A stretch of 64,000 nucleotides of DNA from Labilithrix luteola (GTDB lineage: Bacteria > Myxococcota_A > Polyangia > Polyangiales > Polyangiaceae), in the NCBI RefSeq assembly GCF_001263205.1, contig NZ_CP012333.1, positions 12,009,501 to 12,073,500 of the forward strand. Direction: 5' to 3'. The notes under the pieces are model-generated. The model did not search any database, was not told the origin of the DNA, and was given only the letters and a program-made list of their open reading frames with translations. The translations under genes were made by a program, and so were the position numbers. This document shows positions 58,564 through 64,000 of the stretch, piece by piece. Every line of letters starts with the position of its first letter. The stretch's first letter is position 1.

Positions 58564-59798
58564 TCAAGGCCCGTTCGAGGCGTGGTGCAGGACGAGATCA
58601 TCTCCGACGACCCAGAGGTCATGCGGTCCCGCGGCCCACATCGCGTAGAGATCGTTCGTCACCGGAGTCTTGGCGGGCATCACTCCGGCTTGCAGCCAAT
58701 CCGTGCCGTCCCAATGGCGCAGACGTCCGTACGCCCCCGCGGCCCATGTATCGTTCGGCCCCGTTCCCCACACCGCGGAGAACGACTTGTCGAGCGACGG
58801 ACGGTCCATGTGCGACCACGTGAAGGTGACCCCGTCGGCGCTCGTGGCTCGCCAATAGCCGGGCCTCGAAGAGACGCTCTTGCCGACGATCCAGGCCGAT
58901 CCGTCGCCGCTCATGCCCGCCGTGTAGAGGGTCGCGAGGGCGCCCCACCGCGGTCCGAGCTCTGCGGGATCGTAAGGCAGCGCCACCGCTGCAAAGCTGG
59001 TGTCGCCGACGGCGCGTCGAAAGACGCCCGCGTGCATCGAGGTAGCATACGTCTGACCGTCGACCCTCTCGTCGCCACCGATCCATGCACCACTCGCGGC
59101 CGAACCCCACACGTTCCTGAAGACGAACGGCTGGCTGGAGATCGCGTCGAGTGACCACACGGCCCCTGCCCCGGCGCCGTTTCGGAGAAGTGAAGGACGC
59201 GACTCCGCGCGGGACTCCCCTGCACGCGCTTGCCCCCGACCGCCCAGACGTCCGACGCCGTCGTGCCCCAGACGGAGAGGATCGGAACCGTGGGATCTCC
59301 CGGAGCGGAGCTCGCCTCGAACGAGAGCGCCGCCGAGCTCGTCCCCGCGCTGTGGAACAATCCGGCTTTGCCGCCGATCCAGATATCGAGCGGGCCGCTG
59401 CCCCAGATCGCGAACAGCGGGTCGGTCATCGACACATGGATCGACCAAACCTTGCCGTCCCAGCGGAGGACGTTCCCTTCTGCGCTGACGGCCCAGACGA
59501 TCCCTTGCCCGTCCCCCCAAACGCCGCGCAACGTCTGCTTGGCGGGAAGCGGAACCTGACACCAGCCCTGATCCGAGCACATGCGCGGTCCTGCGTCGGC
59601 GTCCTCCGTCGCGTCGGGCGCAGCGTCCTCGACGTCGGGCGCGGCGTCGGGGACAGACGGGATCGACGTCTCCCCGGAATCGCCTCCGTCCGATTCGATC
59701 GGCGCCGATTCCTCGTTCGTCGTCGAGCACGCGAGCACCGCGCAGGCGGTGCCCGAAGCGAGGAGGAGGATCCGAGACCACGTCATGACGCGAGTCAT
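58564..59798 (-). CDS. VWGS-repeat propeller lipoprotein 2, frameshifted
   Basis: An exported lipoprotein (signal ends AVLAC near residue 24) with an Asp-rich linker and repeats of the form LRGVWGDGQGIVWAVSAEGN, LFAIWGSGPLDIWIGGKAG, FSAVWGTGPNDTWAAGAYGR, LYAMWAAGPHDLWVVGDD. This is a WD/Kelch-like propeller family frequent in Myxococcota. The frame shifts between HFSETAP and AVWSLDAI at two neighbouring runs of four C (59163-59172, plus strand). One added base gives 411 codons, essentially the length of its upstream paralogue. The ATG at 59798 has GGAGG six bases before it and overlaps the upstream stop (ATGA). Confidence 0.82.
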
Positions 59799-61033
59799 TG
59801 TTCGCCTCCGGCCGCGCCCGACTTCGGCCCGGTATAATGGAGCACCACGCCGTCGCCGACGATCCAGACGTCGTTCGCGCCGCTTCCCCACACGCCGCGG
59901 AGATCGGGCTTCTTGCCCAACACGAAGGCAGCGGGCGAGGCGGTCCAAGCCGCGCCGTCGTAGTGCAGGATCGTGCCACTGTCGCCGACGGCCCATACGT
60001 CCCTCGCAGAGCTGCCCCAGACCGCATGAAGCCGCGCCGACGTCGGTGAAGCGACGATGTCCCATCGCGCGGCGCCCCCGGAGAAATGACGGATCGTGCC
60101 TTGATCTCCGACGGCCCAGACGTCGTTGGCGGAGCTCCCCCAGATGCCGTCGAGGACGACGGACGATTGACTGTCTACCGGCGTCCAACTCTCGTCGGCG
60201 CCATCGCCCGCCTTCGTCCCGTGCAGGATCATCGCCCGCATCCAAGGGACGTCTTCGCTGTTGTCCGCGATCATCCAGACGTCGTCCGCGGAGCTGCCCC
60301 AGATTCCGTGAATGGCCGCGACCCCCTCGATGAACTTCCATGACGGGCCCGCGTCGCCGGCGGTTCGCCGCATCAGGTTGAACGTCGAGTACACGCCCGT
60401 CTCGGGATCATTCATCTCGGCCGGCTCTCCGCCGATCCGGATGTCGTTCGGCGAGGTGCCCCAGATGGTGTAGGCCCGCCCTCGACGAGTCTCCTCTGTC
60501 GTCAACGGCGTGTTCGTCCAGGTTGCGGAAGCGCCATGCATCCCTTCCGAGTGAAAGAGAACGTTCGGACCACACGCGGCCCAGACGTCGTTCGGCCCCG
60601 AGCCCCACACGGCGTTGAAGGTGACAGGGATCCCGGCCGGCATCGCCTTCCATGCCGTGCCGTCGAAATGCATGATCGTGCCGTTCGAACCGACGGCCCA
60701 AACGTCGGTCTTGCCCGAGCCCCACACGGCCGTCAGCACGGCTTGCGGATCGAGCGGCGAGGAGACGGGACACCACGGAGCTTCGGCGCATGAGAGCTCG
60801 TGGGTCGTGCAGTCCGGATCCGACGCATCGCACGTGGACTCGGCATCGGCATCACGAGCATCCGCCCCATCGACCGCGGCCTCCCCCGCGTCGCGCGCGT
60901 CCGGCACCGTCGAGGCATCGTCCTTCAGAGTGGCCTCTGATTTGGAGTTCGCGCAACTCGCGATCAGGGTGAATGCCGAAATGGTCATCGCCGACGTCAT
61001 GTGCGCGGCGCCACGCCAACGTGTGCGCATCAT
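59795..61033 (-). CDS. VWGS-repeat propeller lipoprotein 1
   Basis: A 412-residue exported lipoprotein (lipobox TLIASC near 27). After an Asp/Ala linker (CDASDPDCTTHELSC) come seven or so blades: LTAVWGSGKTDVWAVGSNGT, FNAVWGSGPNDVWAACGPN, IHGIWGSSADDVWMIADNSE, LDGIWGSSANDVWAVGDQGT, LHAVWGSSARDVWAVGDSGT and LRGVWGSGANDVWIVGDGV. The consensus is (I/V)WGS-x2-x-DVW-(A/I)-VG. Unlike its neighbour the frame is intact. The start is ATGATG at 61033, with the upstream stop TGA inside it. A pair of similar adjacent genes suggests duplication. The ligand is unknown. Confidence 0.85.
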   Translation of the reverse strand: MMRTRWRGAAHMTSAMTISAFTLIASCANSKSEATLKDDASTVPDARDAGEAAVDGADARDADAESTCDASDPDCTTHELSCAEAPWCPVSSPLDPQAVLTAVWGSGKTDVWAVGSNGTIMHFDGTAWKAMPAGIPVTFNAVWGSGPNDVWAACGPNVLFHSEGMHGASATWTNTPLTTEETRRGRAYTIWGTSPNDIRIGGEPAEMNDPETGVYSTFNLMRRTAGDAGPSWKFIEGVAAIHGIWGSSADDVWMIADNSEDVPWMRAMILHGTKAGDGADESWTPVDSQSSVVLDGIWGSSANDVWAVGDQGTIRHFSGGAARWDIVASPTSARLHAVWGSSARDVWAVGDSGTILHYDGAAWTASPAAFVLGKKPDLRGVWGSGANDVWIVGDGVVLHYTGPKSGAAGGEQ

Positions 61034-62261
61034 TTGGTCGTTACTCCGCCGTCACATTCCTTCTCCAGGCAACGCCCTTCGACGCACGGCTGCCCGACGG
61101 TGACGTCACATTGGTGTCCGCAGGCGCCGCAATTGCCAGGATGCATCTGCACGTTCGTCTCGCATCCATCGCTCGAGTCACCATTGCAGTCCGCAAAACC
61201 GGACGCGCACTCGTAGACGCACATCCCCTTCCGACACGAGACGCTCTGATTGGCGCCTTCGGGGCGCAGACCATTCCGCAGCCTCCGCAATCGTCGAGGT
61301 CGTTCAGCAGATCTGCGCAGTAGCTGTCGAAACACTGGACCTGGCCGGGCTTTGCACATGGGACGAGGCACTGATATCCATTGCCTTCGTCACGACACTG
61401 CTCGTCCGGCTTGCACTTGTTGCCACACTGTCCGCAGTTGTCCGGATTTCTCCGGAGATCTCGAACTTCGCAGCCGTCGGAGGCGCAACCGAGGTCGAGA
61501 TCATGGTTGCAATCGCCCGCGAAGCTATCGCATTTGAGCTTTTCGCACTTGCTACCCCCGCAACCAAAGTGGGTATTCGCGGGGAGCTTGCCGCCGCATC
61601 CGAGTGGGGAACAGAACGTCCCGCACGCGTTGCAGTTGAAATCGTCGTTCTGGAGGTCGACGCACTTGCCTTTGCAATCGGTCAAGCCATCGTTGCAACC
61701 GCACTTGCCGGCGAAGCAACGCTCTCCGGCCGCGCAAGCCGTTCCGCAGGCACCGCAGTGCTTCGGGTCGGAGAGGATATCGACCTCGCATCCGTCGTCG
61801 AGGAGGCCATTGCAGTTCCGGAAGTCCGTCTGAATCGGATGGTCGCCGTCGAACCTCGGAGGGCTATAGCACTCGAGCTCGCACGAGCCCTTCACGCAGC
61901 GCGACTTCAGTTGAAGCGGCAACCACGTCGAACACTCGTTCCCGCACGCGCCGCAGTTGAGCGGGTCGCGTTCGAGATCGGCTCCGCACTTGTACGTCGG
62001 ACCGGACTTCGCCGGACACGTGGCGTACGGCGCCGGACACTCGGTCGCGACACAGAGGCGCGTCTCGCTCGGAGTCGGCTCGTCCGCGGTCGCATCCCCG
62101 TGAGCCGGCGGCGTGAAGCTACCGGCTCCGCCCCCATCGCCCTCCTCGAGACGATTGTCGCCGGCGCTCACGGTCTCGGCGCACGCGCTCGCGCACGAGA
62201 CGATCAAGGCTATCGCGCAGAGCGCCGCGGAAAATCCGCGGTTCGCATGAGTCTTCAGCAT
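61030..62261 (-). CDS. Cys-rich NCGxCG-repeat lipoprotein, frameshifted near the end
   Basis: An exported lipoprotein (lipobox LIVSCA near 23) with about 50 Cys. The repeating unit reads like DPLNCGACGNEC, DPKHCGACGTAC, DDFNCNACGTFC, NPDNCGQCGNKC, LDDCGGCGMVC and PGNCGACGHQC, alternating with DGCEV-type segments. The pattern implies a rod of disulfide-bonded modules on the surface. The frame is lost after CGMVCAP at four G (61261-61264, plus strand). One added base continues EGANQSVSCRKGMCVYECAS and ends at 61030, giving 410 codons. Its stop overlaps the next gene's start. Function unknown. Confidence 0.8.
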
Positions 62262-62321
62262 GATTTCCTAGACGCGTCGCGCGGACGCGAATCGTGAGAT
62301 TGAGAGGACGAATTTCGCGCG

Positions 62322-63080
62322 TCACTCGCGAGGATTCGAGGGCGCCACCGTCTCAGCGACGCACGAGCCTCGGAGGCGCGCGAGGTGAGACGACCGCGGG
62401 TTCGCGAGCATGAGCTCCTCGGCGGCGCGCTTCGCCTCGGCGACGCGACCCTCGGCGCAATGCACGAGCGCATGCAGCGCGAGGCGCTCTTCGCGGAGCA
62501 AACCACGCGGGTACGACGCCGCGTGGACGTCCAGACGCTGGCCCGCGCGAGCAATGTCGCCAGCGTTCAGCGCGTCCTGGGCTTCACGAAGGAGGACAAC
62601 CTCCCCGCCGAGCGAATCCGTCGCTGACGGCATCGACGGCTTACCACCGCGATTCGTCGAAGGCCGCGGCGCTGTCGGGAGATCGCGCACGACAGAGGAC
62701 GGCACCGTCGGCGCGTCGGGCAACGCGTCGGCCGAGATGGTCGCGAAACTCGGCGCGCTCGCGGGCAAAGGAGGTTCGGCCACGGCGGCGCGCACCACGG
62801 GCGTCGGTGCGAGGCGGACTGCGGGAGCAACCTCCTGGCGCGTCGCGACGGCCCCCACCGCGAACGCGACGACACATACTCCGACGAGTTTCATTCCACG
62901 ACCGGTGAGAAAGGACTGTGGACGAGCGGTCGGAGGAGCATCGACCGGCCCTTGCGCACCGCTCGCGATGCGCTTTCGAATCTCTTCGCGCAGACGTCGG
63001 CGATCATGTTCGCTGGGCCCGAGCTCGGGCCGTGCCGCCGCCAGTGCTGCGGCGGCCGCGGGAGACAATTTCTCGTGCAT
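62322..63080 (-). CDS. Sigma-associated one-TM protein (putative anti-sigma)
   Basis: A 252-residue protein encoded 15 bases after an ECF sigma factor. The cytoplasmic N-terminus (1-60) is helical and basic (EHDRRRLREEIRKRIASG). A single TM lies at about 63-80 (MKLVGVCVVAFAVGAVAT). A Pro/Ala/Ser linker leads to a C-terminal helical, TPR-like domain (LREAQDALNAGDIARAGQRL, then GRVAEAKRAAEELMLANPRS). No zinc-binding anti-sigma motif is seen. Position and topology match the transmembrane sigma partners common in Myxococcota. It probably senses envelope events and restrains the sigma factor; this is inference. Confidence 0.75.
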   Translation of the reverse strand: MHEKLSPAAAAALAAARPELGPSEHDRRRLREEIRKRIASGAQGPVDAPPTARPQSFLTGRGMKLVGVCVVAFAVGAVATRQEVAPAVRLAPTPVVRAAVAEPPLPASAPSFATISADALPDAPTVPSSVVRDLPTAPRPSTNRGGKPSMPSATDSLGGEVVLLREAQDALNAGDIARAGQRLDVHAASYPRGLLREERLALHALVHCAEGRVAEAKRAAEELMLANPRSSHLARLRGSCVAETVAPSNPRE

Positions 63081-63095
63081 CGTGGGCTCCGGCGT

Positions 63096-63692
63096 CTACT
63101 TCTCGCCCTTCGCATACCGTGCGACGAGCTTCTCGAACTCGGCGCGCGCGTACCGGAGGCGCGAATAGACGGTGTTGACTTTGATGCCCAGGAGACTGGC
63201 CATCTCTTCGGCGCTCATCTGTTCGATCTCCATCAAGACGAAGACGAGGCGCTTGTTGTCGTCGAGCTCGTCGAGGAGGCGCTCGACGAGCGTGGCGGCC
63301 TCCGAGCGAACGGTCTCTTCGAACGGCGTGGGGCGCTCGTCTCGGATCTCGTTCTGAACGGCGCTCAGGTCGTCGCTCGGGCGTTGCTTGCGGCGATGCG
63401 CGTAGGCAACGCGTAGTGCGATCCCGAACAGCCAGGTCGTGATCTTCGAGCGGGCTTCGAACGACGGAAGGCGACGATGAACGACGACGAAGACGTCTTG
63501 GACCGCATCGTCCAGGCTCGACGGCGGTACGCCGAGACCGCGAAGCGTGTGCCAGACGAATCCGAGGTGCTCGTCGTAGATCGCATCGAACGACGGGACT
63601 GGAAACGCGGAAGGCTCGTCACGCACCGCGTCGCGCTCCTCGTCCACACCCGTCGGCGACGAGAAGGTCGACGGGAACACTGCCTCCTTCAT
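63096..63692 (-). CDS. ECF RNA polymerase sigma factor heading the lipoprotein operon
   Basis: A 198-residue ECF sigma factor. Region 2 spans SFDAIYDEHLGFVWHTLRG, SSLDDAVQDVFVVVHRRLPS and TTWLFGIALRVAYAHRRKQR. Region 4 is MSAEEMASLLGIKVNTVYSR. A 30-residue Pro/acidic leader precedes region 2. The ATG at 63692 lacks a good ribosome site, so a shorter form is possible. All genes down to 55289 run in the same direction with short gaps or overlaps, so this factor likely controls its own operon. The upstream neighbour (partial barrel protein) ends 73 bases before it. Confidence 0.9.
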   Translation of the reverse strand: MKEAVFPSTFSSPTGVDEERDAVRDEPSAFPVPSFDAIYDEHLGFVWHTLRGLGVPPSSLDDAVQDVFVVVHRRLPSFEARSKITTWLFGIALRVAYAHRRKQRPSDDLSAVQNEIRDERPTPFEETVRSEAATLVERLLDELDDNKRLVFVLMEIEQMSAEEMASLLGIKVNTVYSRLRYARAEFEKLVARYAKGEK

Positions 63693-63765
63693 GGAAACTG
63701 AGTGTTCGCTTCTGGCCGAATCGTCTAAAAATTCGTACGCGAACCGAGATTGGGCTCGATCTCCG

Positions 63766-64000
63766 CTAAAAGAGCGACGTCTCGACGCCCAACGAGAGAC
63801 GAACGAAGACCGGCCACGGGGTGTACACGCGCCCGACGCCTTCGATCACGACGTCGGTCGTCAGAGCGGGAACGCCAAGCTCCGCCGTAACGCGAGGGCG
63901 GAGGCCGCTCCAATCGACCGGGCGCAGCGTGATCCCCAGGAGCGGGGCGAGCCACCAGCCCTCCCCCGTCGCCGGCTTGCGGATACCGAATCCCGTCGTG
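63766..64000 (-). CDS. C-terminal end of probable outer-membrane beta-barrel protein, partial
   Basis: The last 77 residues of a protein whose start lies outside the window. They read as amphipathic strands (EGWWLAPLLGITLRP, SGLRPRVTAELGVPAL, WPVFVRLSLGVETSLF) and end in Phe, as outer-membrane barrel proteins do for assembly. It has the same strand as the sigma-factor operon and ends 73 bases before the sigma start. Family not identifiable from this part. Confidence 0.6.
   Translation of the reverse strand, partial: TTGFGIRKPATGEGWWLAPLLGITLRPVDWSGLRPRVTAELGVPALTTDVVIEGVGRVYTPWPVFVRLSLGVETSLF

Noticed and set aside
57147..62261. Phase variation as the cause of the three lipoprotein frameshifts
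   Set aside because: The runs are only four bases long, too short for slipped-strand switching, and unrelated genes (S1 protein, adaptor) show the same pattern; consensus error is simpler.

Overview
The window is a dense, high-GC bacterial chromosome segment with about 50 protein genes on both strands. I see no tRNA, rRNA, CRISPR array, transposase or phage block. The gene content points to the Myxococcota, probably a Polyangia-like member. The evidence is a protein with an AgmX/PglI-type C-terminus, a trypsin-like protease with a MYXO-CTERM-like tail, a Ser/Thr kinase with the catalytic-loop variant HRDVSPHN, many secreted lipoproteins with Asp/Ala/Gly-rich linkers, RCC1 and VWGS-type propeller lipoproteins, and an IgGFc-binding-domain protein. 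The assignment is by gene content only; no marker gene is present.

Layout. Positions 1-8387 (minus strand) hold a truncated giant DUF4011 superfamily I helicase, a multi-S1-domain RNA-binding protein and a PlsB-like acyltransferase. Positions 8603-10015 (plus) hold an isochorismatase-fold hydrolase with an anti-sigma-like N-terminus and a DoxX protein. Positions 10012-17951 are a catabolic block: creatininase-family protein and aryl-CoA ligase (minus), a divergent SDR (plus), then a tightly coupled minus-strand run ridA > marR > enoyl-CoA hydratase > acyl-CoA dehydrogenase > OYE-FN3 fusion. This resembles the 2-aminobenzoyl-CoA (anthranilate) degradation clusters. Positions 18001-25538 are mixed: threonylcarbamoyl-AMP synthase, VOC protein, lipoproteins, NTF2-like protein, duplicated beta-barrel protein, transglutaminase-like membrane protein, and a small lipoprotein coupled to a lysozyme-like protein. 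Positions 25636-30641 are a MacA/MacB-type tripartite exporter with two separate permeases. Positions 30988-33463 carry an ECF sigma factor, an AgmX/PglI-like membrane protein and an isolated 52-residue basic protein between terminators. Positions 33583-41708 carry CstA, a Ser/Thr kinase, a SpoIVB-type S55 protease and a secreted propeller protein. Positions 41940-55282 hold a Cys-rich lipoprotein, an FMN reductase, a SWIM-SNF2 helicase coupled to a J-domain protein, a trypsin-like protease, malic enzyme and an SMI1/WGR-DUF4132 pair.

Positions 63766 down to 55289 (all minus) form the most distinctive block. A partial beta-barrel protein is followed by an ECF sigma factor, a one-TM sigma-associated protein, a Cys-rich lipoprotein, two VWGS propeller lipoproteins of equal corrected length, an RCC1 lipoprotein and an IgGFc-binding lipoprotein. 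Most junctions overlap or are only a few bases apart. It reads as one sigma-controlled surface-lipoprotein operon.

Sequence quality. Five genes (S1 protein, MacA-like adaptor, RCC1, second VWGS protein, Cys-rich lipoprotein) are each broken by a shift that one extra G/C in a short homopolymer would repair. The uniform direction suggests consensus indel errors rather than real pseudogenes. Gene starts in this GC-rich sequence are often GTG or TTG and are uncertain where noted.
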